Shown in pieces: positions 34,725-48,300 of a stretch of DNA of 64,000 nucleotides. A program made the position numbers and the translations under genes. The DNA is from Solea solea. Its lineage: Eukaryota; Chordata; Actinopteri; Pleuronectiformes; Soleidae. Numbering within the stretch: the first letter of the stretch is position 1; each line of letters begins with the position of its first letter. The stretch covers positions 62,001 through 126,000 of the forward strand of contig NW_026704059.1 of the NCBI RefSeq assembly GCF_958295425.1, given 5' to 3'. The notes beneath the pieces are model-generated. The model did no database searches, was not told the origin of the DNA, and saw nothing but the letters and a program-made list of their open reading frames with translations.

Positions 34725-37700
34725 TGTTTGATTTTGCAATGATTTCACTGTTTGGATGTGTTTTTCTATTTGTGTCTGTTTTTTTGCACATTCAGCAAGT
34801 ATACGGCTGTTTTCTGATTTTTTTCAATTTTCTACTGTCCCATAACATAAACCTCACAAATAAAGTTAAAATCTTATAAGATATAGTTATTTACCCTCAG
34901 TGTTTGATTTTGCAATGATTTCACTGTTTGGATGTGTTTTTCTGTTTGTGTCTGTTTTTGTGCACATTCAGCAAGTATACGGCTGTTTTCTGATTTTTTT
35001 CAATTCTCTACTGTCCCATAACATAAACCTCACAAATAAAGTTAAAATCTTATAAGATATAGTTATATGCCTTCAGTGTTTGATTTTGCAATGATTTTAC
35101 TGTTTGGATGTGTTTTTCTATTTGTGTCTGTTTATGTGCAAGTATACGGCTGTTTTCTGATTTTTTTCAATTTTCTACTGTCCCATAACATAAACCTCAC
35201 AAATAAAGTTAACATCTCATAAGATATACTTCTGTACCCTCAGTGTTTGATTTTGCAATGATTTCACTGTTTGGATTTGTTTTTCTATTTGTGTCTGTTT
35301 TTGTGCAAGTATACGGCTGTTTTCTGATTTTTTTCAATTTTCTACTGTCCCATAACATAAACCTCACAAATAAAGTTAACATCTTATAAGATATACTTCT
35401 GTACCCTCAGTGTTTGATTTTGCAATGATTTCACTGTTTGGATGTGTTTTTCTATTTGTGTCTGTTTTTGTGCAAGTATACGGCTGTTTTCTGATTTTTT
35501 TCAATTTTCTACTGTCCCATAACATAAACCTCACAAATAAAGTTAACATCTTATAAGATATACTTCTGTACCATCAGTGTTTGATTTTGCAATGATTTCA
35601 CTGTTTGGATGTGTTTTTCTATTTGTGTCTGTTTTTGTGCACATTCAGCAAGTATACGGCTGTTTTCTGATTTTTTTCAATTTTCTACTGTCCCATAACA
35701 TAAACCTCACAAATAAAGTTAACATCTTATAAGATATACTTCTGTACCCTCAGTGTTTGATTTTGCAATGATTTCACTGTTTGGATGTGTTTTTCTATTT
35801 GTGTCTGTTTTTTTGCACATTCAGCAAGTATACGGCTGTTTTCTGATTTTTTTCAATTTTCTACTGTCCCATAACATAAACCTCACAAATAAAGTTAAAA
35901 TCTTATAAGATATAGTTATTTACCCTCAGTGTTTGATTTTGCAATGATTTCACTGTTTGGATGTGTTTTTCTGTTTGTGTCTGTTTTTGTGCACATTCAG
36001 CAAGTATACGGCTGTTTTCTGATTTTTTTCAATTCTCTACTGTCCCATAACATAAACCTCACAAATAAAGTTAAAATCTTATAAGATATAGTTATATGCC
36101 TTCAGTGTTTGATTTTGCAATGATTTTACTGTTTGGATGTGTTTTTCTATTTGTGTCTGTTTATGTGCAAGTATACGGCTGTTTTCTGATTTTTTTCAAT
36201 TTTCTACTGTCCCATAACATAAACCTCACAAATAAAGTTAACATCTCATAAGATATACTTCTGTACCCTCAGTGTTTGATTTTGCAATGATTTCACTGTT
36301 TGGATTTGTTTTTCTATTTGTGTCTGTTTTTGTGCAAGTATACGGCTGTTTTCTGATTTTTTTCAATTTTCTACTGTCCCATAACATAAACCTCACAAAT
36401 AAAGTTAACATCTTATAAGATATACTTCTGTACCCTCAGTGTTTGATTTTGCAATGATTTCACTGTTTGGATGTGTTTTTCTATTTGTGTCTGTTTTTGT
36501 GCAAGTATACGGCTGTTTTCTGATTTTTTTCAATTTTCTACTGTCCCATAACATAAACCTCACAAATAAAGTTAACATCTTATAAGATATACTTCTGTAC
36601 CATCAGTGTTTGATTTTGCAATGATTTCACTGTTTGGATGTGTTTTTCTATTTGTGTCTGTTTTTGTGCACATTCAGCAAGTATACGGCTGTTTTCTGAT
36701 TTTTTTCAATTTTCTACTGTCCCATAACATAAACCTCACAAATAAAGTTAACATCTTATAAGATATACTTCTGTACCCTCAGTGTTTGATTTTGCAATGA
36801 TTTCACTGTTTGGATGTGTTTTTCTATTTGTGTCTGTTTTTTTGCACATTCAGCAAGTATACGGCTGTTTTCTGATTTTTTTCAATTTTCTACTGTCCCA
36901 TAACATAAACCTCACAAATAAAGTTAAAATCTTATAAGATATAGTTATTTACCCTCAGTGTTTGATTTTGCAATGATTTCACTGTTTGGATGTGTTTTTC
37001 TGTTTGTGTCTGTTTTTGTGCACATTCAGCAAGTATACGGCTGTTTTCTGATTTTTTTCAATTCTCTACTGTCCCATAACATAAACCTCACAAATAAAGT
37101 TAAAATCTTATAAGATATAGTTATATGCCTTCAGTGTTTGATTTTGCAATGATTTTACTGTTTGGATGTGTTTTTCTATTTGTGTCTGTTTATGTGCAAG
37201 TATACGGCTGTTTTCTGATTTTTTTCAATTTTCTACTGTCCCATAACATAAACCTCACAAATAAAGTTAACATCTCATAAGATATACTTCTGTACCCTCA
37301 GTGTTTGATTTTGCAATGATTTCACTGTTTGGATTTGTTTTTCTATTTGTGTCTGTTTTTGTGCAAGTATACGGCTGTTTTCTGATTTTTTTCAATTTTC
37401 TACTGTCCCATAACATAAACCTCACAAATAAAGTTAACATCTTATAAGATATACTTCTGTACCCTCAGTGTTTGATTTTGCAATGATTTCACTGTTTGGA
37501 TGTGTTTTTCTATTTGTGTCTGTTTTTGTGCAAGTATACGGCTGTTTTCTGATTTTTTTCAATTTTCTACTGTCCCATAACATAAACCTCACAAATAAAG
37601 TTAACATCTTATAAGATATACTTCTGTACCATCAGTGTTTGATTTTGCAATGATTTCACTGTTTGGATGTGTTTTTCTATTTGTGTCTGTTTTTGTGCAC

Positions 37701-39660
37701 ATTCAGCAAGTATACGGCTGTTTTCTGATTTTTTTCAATTTTCTACTGTCCCATAACATAAACCTCACAAATAAAGTTAACATCTTATAAGATATACTTC
37801 TGTACCCTCAGTGTTTGATTTTGCAATGATTTCACTGTTTGGATGTGTTTTTCTATTTGTGTCTGTTTTTTTGCACATTCAGCAAGTATACGGCTGTTTT
37901 CTGATTTTTTTCAATTTTCTACTGTCCCATAACATAAACCTCACAAATAAAGTTAAAATCTTATAAGATATAGTTATTTACCCTCAGTGTTTGATTTTGC
38001 AATGATTTCACTGTTTGGATGTGTTTTTCTGTTTGTGTCTGTTTTTGTGCACATTCAGCAAGTATACGGCTGTTTTCTGATTTTTTTCAATTCTCTACTG
38101 TCCCATAACATAAACCTCACAAATAAAGTTAAAATCTTATAAGATATAGTTATATGCCTTCAGTGTTTGATTTTGCAATGATTTTACTGTTTGGATGTGT
38201 TTTTCTATTTGTGTCTGTTTATGTGCAAGTATACGGCTGTTTTCTGATTTTTTTCAATTTTCTACTGTCCCATAACATAAACCTCACAAATAAAGTTAAC
38301 ATCTCATAAGATATACTTCTGTACCCTCAGTGTTTGATTTTGCAATGATTTCACTGTTTGGATTTGTTTTTCTATTTGTGTCTGTTTTTGTGCAAGTATA
38401 CGGCTGTTTTCTGATTTTTTTCAATTTTCTACTGTCCCATAACATAAACCTCACAAATAAAGTTAACATCTTATAAGATATACTTCTGTACCCTCAGTGT
38501 TTGATTTTGCAATGATTTCACTGTTTGGATGTGTTTTTCTATTTGTGTCTGTTTTTGTGCAAGTATACGGCTGTTTTCTGATTTTTTTCAATTTTCTACT
38601 GTCCCATAACATAAACCTCACAAATAAAGTTAACATCTTATAAGATATACTTCTGTACCATCAGTGTTTGATTTTGCAATGATTTCACTGTTTGGATGTG
38701 TTTTTCTATTTGTGTCTGTTTTTGTGCACATTCAGCAAGTATACGGCTGTTTTCTGATTTTTTTCAATTTTCTACTGTCCCATAACATAAACCTCACAAA
38801 TAAAGTTAACATCTTATAAGATATACTTCTGTACCCTCAGTGTTTGATTTTGCAATGATTTCACTGTTTGGATGTGTTTTTCTATTTGTGTCTGTTTTTT
38901 TGCACATTCAGCAAGTATACGGCTGTTTTCTGATTTTTTTCAATTTTCTACTGTCCCATAACATAAACCTCACAAATAAAGTTAAAATCTTATAAGATAT
39001 AGTTATTTACCCTCAGTGTTTGATTTTGCAATGATTTCACTGTTTGGATGTGTTTTTCTGTTTGTGTCTGTTTTTGTGCACATTCAGCAAGTATACGGCT
39101 GTTTTCTGATTTTTTTCAATTCTCTACTGTCCCATAACATAAACCTCACAAATAAAGTTAAAATCTTATAAGATATAGTTATATGCCTTCAGTGTTTGAT
39201 TTTGCAATGATTTTACTGTTTGGATGTGTTTTTCTATTTGTGTCTGTTTATGTGCAAGTATACGGCTGTTTTCTGATTTTTTTCAATTTTCTACTGTCCC
39301 ATAACATAAACCTCACAAATAAAGTTAACATCTCATAAGATATACTTCTGTACCCTCAGTGTTTGATTTTGCAATGATTTCACTGTTTGGATTTGTTTTT
39401 CTATTTGTGTCTGTTTTTGTGCAAGTATACGGCTGTTTTCTGATTTTTTTCAATTTTCTACTGTCCCATAACATAAACCTCACAAATAAAGTTAACATCT
39501 TATAAGATATACTTCTGTACCCTCAGTGTTTGATTTTGCAATGATTTCACTGTTTGGATGTGTTTTTCTATTTGTGTCTGTTTTTGTGCAAGTATACGGC
39601 TGTTTTCTGATTTTTTTCAATTTTCTACTGTCCCATAACATAAACCTCACAAATAAAGTT
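34725..39660 (+). repeat. 1029-bp HOR, second series (five tandem units)
   Basis: TTCTGTTTGT anchors lie at 34940, 35969, 36998, 38027 and 39056, each exactly 1029 bp apart, with the same six-monomer variant order as the first series. This is the most regular block of the window: the copies look alike at every marker (TTTTTTTGCAC, CAATTCTCTACTG, GATTTTACTG, CATCTCATAAG, GGATTTG, GTACCATCAG). The last unit ends after its plain short monomer and is followed by a GTTTTGCTATT long monomer. Confidence 0.92.
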
Positions 39661-39839
39661 AAAATCTTATAAGATATAGTTATATGCCTTCAGTGTTTGA
39701 TTTTGCAATGATTTCACTGTTTGGATGTGTTTTGCTATTTGTGTCTGTTTTTGTGCACATTCAGCAAGTATACGGCTGTTTTCTGATTTTTTTCAATTTT
39801 CTACTGTCCCATAACATAAACCTCACAAATAAAGTTAAA

Positions 39840-41900
39840 ATCTTATAAGATATACTTCTCTACCCTCAGTGTTTGATTTTACAATGATTTCACTGTTTGG
39901 ATGTGTTTTGCTATTTGTGTCTGTTTTTGTGCAAGTATACGGCTGTTTTCTGATTTTTTTCAATTTTCTACTGTCCCATAACATAAACCTCACAAATAAA
40001 GTTAACATCTTATAAGATATACTTCTGTACCCTCAGTGTTTGATTTTGCAATGATTTCACTGTTTGGATGTGTTTTGCTATTTGTGTCTGTTTTTGTGCA
40101 AGTATACGGCTGTTTTCTGATTTTTTTTCAATTTTCTACTGTCCCATAACATAAACCTCACAAATAAAGTTAACATCTTATAAGATATACTTCTGTACCA
40201 TCAGTGTTTGATTTTGCAATGATTTCACTGTTTGGATGTGTTTTTCTATTTGTGTCTGTTTTTGTGCAAGTATACTGCTGTTTTCTGATTTTTTTCAATT
40301 TTCTACTGTCCCATAACATAAACCTCACAAATAAAGTTAAAATCTTATAAGATATAGTTATTTACCCTCAGTGTTTGATTTTGCAATGATTTCACTGTTT
40401 GGATGTGTTTTTCTATTTGTGTCTGTTTTTGTGCACATTCAGCAAGTATACGGCTGTTTTCTGATTTTTTTCAATTTTCTACTGTCCCATAACATAAACC
40501 TCACAAATAAAGTTAAAATCTTATAAGATATACTTCTCTACCCTCAGTGTTTGATTTTACAATGATTTCACTGTTTGGATGTGTTTTGCTATTTGTGTCT
40601 GTTTTTGTGCAAGTATACGGCTGTTTTCTGATTTTTTTTCAATTTTCTACTGTCCCATAACATAAACCTCACAAATAAAGTTAACATCTTATAAGATATA
40701 CTTCTGTACCATCAGTGTTTGATTTTGCAATGATTTCACTGTTTGGATGTGTTTTTCTATTTGTGTCTGTTTTTGTGCAAGTATACTGCTGTTTTCTGAT
40801 TTTTTTCAATTTTCTACTGTCCCATAACATAAACCTCACAAATGAAGTTAAAATCTTATAAGATATAGTTATTTACCCTCAGTGTTTGATTTTGCAATGA
40901 TTTCACTGTTTGGATGTGTTTTTCTATTTGTGTCTGTTTTTGTGCACATTCAGCAAGTATACGGCTGTTTTCTGATTTTTTTCAATTTTCTACTGTCCCA
41001 TAACATAAACCTCACAAATAAAGTTAAAATCTTATAAGATATAGTTATATGCCTTCAGTGTTTGATTTTGCAATGATTTCACTGTTTGGATGTGTTTTTC
41101 TATTTGTGTCTGTTTTTGTGCAAGTATACGGCTGTTTTCTGATTTTTTTCAATTTTCTACTGTCCCATAACATAAACCTCACAAATAAAGTTAAAATCTT
41201 ATAAGATATAGTTATTTACCCTCAGTGTTTGATTTTGCAATGATTTCACTGTTTGGATGTGTTTTTCTATTTGTGTCTGTTTTTGTGCACATTCAGCAAG
41301 TATACGGCTGTTTTCTGATTTTTTTCAATTTTCTACTGTCCCATAACATAAACCTCACAAATAAAGTTAAAATCTTATAAGATATACTTCTCTACCCTCA
41401 GTGTTTGATTTTACAATGATTTCACTGTTTGGATGTGTTTTGCTATTTGTGTCTGTTTTTGTGCAAGTATACGGCTGTTTTCTGATTTTTTTCAATTTTC
41501 TACTGTCCCATAACATAAACCTCACAAATAAAGTTAACATCTTATAAGATATACTTCTGTACCCTCAGTGTTTGATTTTGCAATGATTTCACTGTTTGGA
41601 TGTGTTTTGCTATTTGTGTCTGTTTTTGTGCAAGTATACGGCTGTTTTCTGATTTTTTTTCAATTTTCTACTGTCCCATAACATAAACCTCACAAATAAA
41701 GTTAACATCTTATAAGATATACTTCTGTACCATCAGTGTTTGATTTTGCAATGATTTCACTGTTTGGATGTGTTTTTCTATTTGTGTCTGTTTTTGTGCA
41801 AGTATACTGCTGTTTTCTGATTTTTTTCAATTTTCTACTGTCCCATAACATAAACCTCACAAATAAAGTTAAAATCTTATAAGATATAGTTATATGCCTT
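39840..41900 (+). repeat. Short irregular HOR marked by GATTTTACAATG
   Basis: ACAATG anchors lie at 39881, 40559 and 41413, spacings 678 and 854 bp, equal to 4 x 167 + 9 + 1 and 5 x 167 + 2 x 9 + 1. The extra base is an eight-T run (GATTTTTTTTCAATT) carried in each interval. Each unit also holds a TATACTGCTG monomer, in which the monomer's only CpG is lost (near 40272, 40793 and 41814). Confidence 0.85.
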
Positions 41901-42359
41901 CAGTGTTTGATTTTGCAATGATTTCACTGTTTGGATGTGTTTTTCTATTTGTGTCTGTTTATGTGCAAGTATACGGCTGTTTTCTGATTTTTTTCAATTT
42001 TCTACTGTCCCATAACATAAACCTCACAAATAAAGTTAACATCTTATAAGATATACTTCTGTACCCTCAGTGTTTGATTTTGCAATGATTTCACTGTTTG
42101 GATGTGTTTTTCTATTTGTGTCTGTTTTTGTGCAAGTATACGGCTGTTTTCTGATTTTTTTCAATTTTCTACTGTCCCATAACATAAACCTCACAAATAA
42201 AGTTAACATCTTATAAGATATACTTCTGTACCCTCAGTGTTTGATTTTGCAATGATTTCACTGTTTGGATGTGTTTTTCTATTTGTGTCTGTTTTTGTGC
42301 ACATTCAGCAAGTATACGGCTGTTTTCTGATTTTTTTCAATTTTCTACTGTCCCATAAC

Positions 42360-45300
42360 ATAAACCTCACAAATAAAGTTAAAATCTTATAAGATATAGG
42401 TATATGCCTTCAGTGTTTGATTTTGCAATGATTTCAATGTTTGGATGTGTTTTTCTATTTGTGTCTGTTTTTGTGCAAGTATACGGCTGTTTTCTGATTT
42501 TTTTCAATTTTCTACTGTCCCATAACATAAACCTCACAAATAAAGTTAAAATCTTATAAGATATAGTTATATGCCTTCAGTGTTTGATTTTGCAATGATT
42601 TCACTGTTTGGATGTGTTTTTCTATTTGTGTCTGTTTATATGCAAGTATACGGCTGTTTTCTGATTTTTTTCAATTTTCTACTGTCCCATAACATAAACC
42701 TCACAAATAAAGTTAACATCTTATAAGATATACTTCTGTACCCTCAGTGTTTGATTTTGCAATGATTTCACTGTTTGGATGTGTTTTGCTATTTGTGTCT
42801 GTTTTTGTGCACATTCAGCAAGTATACGGCTGTTTTCTGATTTTTTTCAATTTTCTACTGTCCCATAACATAAACCTCACAAATAAAGTTAACATCTTAT
42901 AAGATATACTTCTGTACCATCAGTGTTTGATTTTGCAATGATTTCACTGTTTGGATGTGTTTTTCTATTTGTGTCTGTTTTTGTGCAAGTATACGGCTGT
43001 TTTCTGATTTTTTTCAATTTTCTACTGTCCCATAACATAAACCTCACAAATAAAGTTAAAATCTTATAAGATATAGTTATTTACCCTCAGTGTTTGATTT
43101 TGCAATGATTTCACTGTTTGGATGTGTTTTTCTATTTGTGTCTGTTTTTGTGCACATTCAGCAAGTATACGGCTGTTTTCTGATTTTTTTCAATTTTCTA
43201 CTGTCCCATAACATAAACCTCACAAATAAAGTTAAAATCTTATAAGATATAGGTATATGCCTTCAGTGTTTGATTTTGCAATAATTTCAATGTTTGGATG
43301 TGTTTTTCTATTTGTGTCTGTTTTTGTGCAAGTATACGGCTGTTTTCTGATTTTTTTCAATTTTCTACTGTCCCATAACATAAACCTCACAAATAAAGTT
43401 AAAATCTTATAAGATATAGTTATATGCCTTCAGTGTTTGATTTTGCAATGATTTCACTGTTTGGATGTGTTTTTCTATTTGTGTCTGTTTTTGTGCACAT
43501 TCAGCAAGTATACGGCTGTTTTCTGATTTTTTTCAATTTTCTACTGTCCCATAACATAAACCTCACAAATAAAGTTAAAATCTTATAAGATATAGGTATA
43601 TGCCTTCAGTGTTTGATTTTGCAATGATTTCACTGTTTGGATGTGTTTTTCTATTTGTGTCTGTTTATGTGCAAGTATACGGCTGTTTTCTGATTTTTTT
43701 CAATTTTCTACTGTCCCATAACATAAACCTCACAAATAAAGTTAACATCTTATAAGATATACTTCTGTACCCTCAGTGTTTGATTTTGCAATGATTTCAC
43801 TGTTTGGATGTGTTTTTCTATTTGTGTCTGTTTTTGTGCACATTCAGCAAGTATACGGCTGTTTTCTGATTTTTTTCAATTTTCTACTGTCCCATAACAT
43901 AAACCTCACAAATAAAGTTAACATCTTATAAGATATACTTCTGTACCATCAGTGTTTGATTTTGCAATGATTTCACTGTTTGGATGTGTTTTTCTATTTG
44001 TGTCTGTTTTTGTGCAAGTATACGGCTGTTTTCTGATTTTTTTCAATTTTCTACTGTCCCATAACATAAACCTCACAAATAAAGTTAAAATCTTATAAGA
44101 TATAGTTATATGCCTTCAGTGTTTGATTTTGCAATGATTTCACTGTTTGGATGTGTTTTTCTATTTGTGTCTGTTTATATGCAAGTATACGGCTGTTTTC
44201 TGATTTTTTTCAATTTTCTACTGTCCCATAACATAAACCTCACAAATAAAGTTAACATCTTATAAGATATACTTCTGTACCCTCAGTGTTTGATTTTGCA
44301 ATGATTTCACTGTTTGGATGTGTTTTGCTATTTGTGTCTGTTTTTGTGCACATTCAGCAAGTATACGGCTGTTTTCTGATTTTTTTCAATTTTCTACTGT
44401 CCCATAACATAAACCTCACAAATAAAGTTAACATCTTATAAGATATACTTCTGTACCATCAGTGTTTGATTTTGCAATGATTTCACTGTTTGGATGTGTT
44501 TTTCTATTTGTGTCTGTTTTTGTGCAAGTATACGGCTGTTTTCTGTTTTTCTTCAATTTTCTACTGTCCCATAACATAAACCTCACAAATAAAGTTAAAA
44601 TCTTATAAGATATAGTTATATGCCTTCAGTGTTTGATTTTGCAATGATTTCACTGTTTGGATGTGTTTTTCTATTTGTGTCTGTTTATGTGCAAGTATAC
44701 GGCTGTTTTCTGATTTTTTTCAATTTTCAACTGTCCCATAACATAAACCTCACAAATAAAGTTAACATCTTATAAGATATACTTCTGTACCCTCAGTGTT
44801 TGATTTTGCAATGATTTCACTGTTTGGATTTGTTTTTCTATTTGTGTCTGTTTTTGTGCAAGTATACGGCTGTTTTCTGATTTTTTTCAATTTTCTACTG
44901 TCCCATAACATAAACCTCACAAATAAAGTTAACATCTTATAAGATATACTTCTGTACCCTCAGTGTTTGATTTTGCAATGATTTCACTGTTTGGATGTGT
45001 TTTTCTATTTGTGTCTGTTTTTGTGCAAGTATACGGCTCTTTTCTGATTTTTTTCAATTTTCTACTGTCCCATAACATAAACCTCACAAATAAAGTTAAA
45101 ATCTTATAAGATATAGTTATATGCCTTCAGTGTTTGATTTTGCAATGATTTCACTGTTTGGATGTGTTTTTCTATTTGTGTCTGTTTATGTGCAAGTATA
45201 CGGCTGTTTTCTGATTTTTTTCAATTTTCAACTGTCCCATAACATAAACCTCACAAATAAAGTTAACATCTTATAAGATATACTTCTGTACCCTCAGTGT

Positions 45301-48300
45301 TTGATTTTGCAATGATTTCACTGTTTGGATTTGTTTTTCTATTTGTGTCTGTTTTTGTGCAAGTATACGGCTGTTTTCTGATTTTTTTCAATTTTCTACT
45401 GTCCCATAACATAAACCTCACAAATAAAGTTAACATCTTATAAGATATACTTCTGTACCCTCAGTGTTTGATTTTGCAATGATTTCACTGTTTGGATGTG
45501 TTTTTCTATTTGTGTCTGTTTTTGTGCAAGTATACGGCTCTTTTCTGATTTTTTTCAATTTTCTACTGTCCCATAACATAAACCTCACAAATAAAGTTAA
45601 CATCTTATAAGATATACTTCTGTACCCTCAGTGTTTGATTTTGCAATGATTTCACTGTTTGGATGTGTTTTTCTATTTGTGTCTGTTTTTGTGCACATTC
45701 AGCAAGTATACGGCTGTTTTCTGATTTTTTTCAAATTTCTACTGTCCCATAACATAAACCTCACAAATAAAGTTAAAATCTTATAAGATATAGGTATATG
45801 CCTTCAGTGTTTGATTTTGCAATGATTTCACTGTTTGGATGTGTTTTTCTATTTGTGTCTGTTTATGTGCAAGTATACGGCTGTTTTCTGATTTTTTTCA
45901 ATTTTCTACTGTCCCATAACATAAACCTCACAAATAAAGTTAACATCTTATAAGATATACTTCTGTACCCTCAGTGTTTGATTTTGCAATGATTTCACTG
46001 TTTGGATGTGTTTTTCTATTTGTGTCTGTTTTTGTGCAAGTATACGGCTGTTTTCTGATTTTTTTCAATTTTCTACTGTCCCATAACATAAACCTCACAA
46101 ATAAAGTTAACATCTTATAAGATATACTTCTGTACCCTCAGTGTTTGATTTTGCAATGATTTCACTGTTTGGATGTGTTTTTCTATTTGTGTCTGTTTTT
46201 GTGCACATTCAGCAAGTATACGGCTGTTTTCTGATTTTTTTCAATTTTCTACTGTCCCATAACATAAACCTCACAAATAAAGTTAACATCTTATAAGATA
46301 TACTTCTGTACCCTCAGTGTTTGATTTTGCAATGATTTCACTGTTTGGATGTGTTTTGCTATTTGTGTCTGTTTTTGTGCACATTCAGCAAGTATACGGC
46401 TGTTTTCTGATTTTTTTCAATTTTCTACTGTCCCATAACATAAACCTCACAAATAAAGTTAACATCTTATAAGATATACTTCTGTACCATCAGTGTTTGA
46501 TTTTGCAATGATTTCACTGTTTGGATGTGTTTTTCTATTTGTGTCTGTTTTTGTGCAAGTATACGGCTGTTTTCTGATTTTTTTCAATTTTCTACTGTCC
46601 CATAACATAAACCTCACAAATAAAGTTAAAATCTTATAAGATATAGTTATTTACCCTCAGTGTTTGATTTTGCAATGATTTCACTGTTTGGATGTGTTTT
46701 TCTATTTGTGTCTGTTTTTGTGCACATTCAGCAAGTATACGGCTGTTTTCTGATTTTTTTCAATTTTCTACTGTCCCATAACATAAACCTCACAAATAAA
46801 GTTAAAATCTTATAAGATATAGGTATATGCCTTCAGTGTTTGATTTTGCAATAATTTCAATGTTTGGATGTGTTTTTCTATTTGTGTCTGTTTTTGTGCA
46901 AGTATACGGCTGTTTTCTGATTTTTTTCAATTTTCTACTGTCCCATAACATAAACCTCACAAATAAAGTTAAAATCTTATAAGATATAGTTATATGCCTT
47001 CAGTGTTTGATTTTGCAATGATTTCACTGTTTGGATGTGTTTTTCTATTTGTGTCTGTTTTTGTGCACATTCAGCAAGTATACGGCTGTTTTCTGATTTT
47101 TTTCAATTTTCTACTGTCCCATAACATAAACCTCACAAATAAAGTTAAAATCTTATAAGATATAGGTATATGCCTTCAGTGTTTGATTTTGCAATGATTT
47201 CACTGTTTGGATGTGTTTTTCTATTTGTGTCTGTTTATGTGCAAGTATACGGCTGTTTTCTGATTTTTTTCAATTTTCTACTGTCCCATAACATAAACCT
47301 CACAAATAAAGTTAACATCTTATAAGATATACTTCTGTACCATCAGTGTTTGATTTTGCAATGATTTCACTGTTTGGATGTGTTTTTCTATTTGTGTCTG
47401 TTTTTGTGCAAGTATACGGCTGTTTTCTGATTTTTTTCAATTTTCTACTGTCCCATAACATAAACCTCACAAATAAAGTTAAAATCTTATAAGATATAGT
47501 TATATGCCTTCAGTGTTTGATTTTGCAATGATTTCACTGTTTGGATGTGTTTTTCTATTTGTGTCTGTTTATATGCAAGTATACGGCTGTTTTCTGATTT
47601 TTTTCAATTTTCTACTGTCCCATAACATAAACCTCACAAATAAAGTTAACATCTTATAAGATATACTTCTGTACCCTCAGTGTTTGATTTTGCAATGATT
47701 TCACTGTTTGGATGTGTTTTGCTATTTGTGTCTGTTTTTGTGCACATTCAGCAAGTATACGGCTGTTTTCTGATTTTTTTCAATTTTCTACTGTCCCATA
47801 ACATAAACCTCACAAATAAAGTTAACATCTTATAAGATATACTTCTGTACCATCAGTGTTTGATTTTGCAATGATTTCACTGTTTGGATGTGTTTTTCTA
47901 TTTGTGTCTGTTTTTGTGCAAGTATACGGCTGTTTTCTGTTTTTCTTCAATTTTCTACTGTCCCATAACATAAACCTCACAAATAAAGTTAAAATCTTAT
48001 AAGATATAGTTATATGCCTTCAGTGTTTGATTTTGCAATGATTTCACTGTTTGGATGTGTTTTTCTATTTGTGTCTGTTTATGTGCAAGTATACGGCTGT
48101 TTTCTGATTTTTTTCAATTTTCAACTGTCCCATAACATAAACCTCACAAATAAAGTTAACATCTTATAAGATATACTTCTGTACCCTCAGTGTTTGATTT
48201 TGCAATGATTTCACTGTTTGGATTTGTTTTTCTATTTGTGTCTGTTTTTGTGCAAGTATACGGCTGTTTTCTGATTTTTTTCAATTTTCTACTGTCCCAT

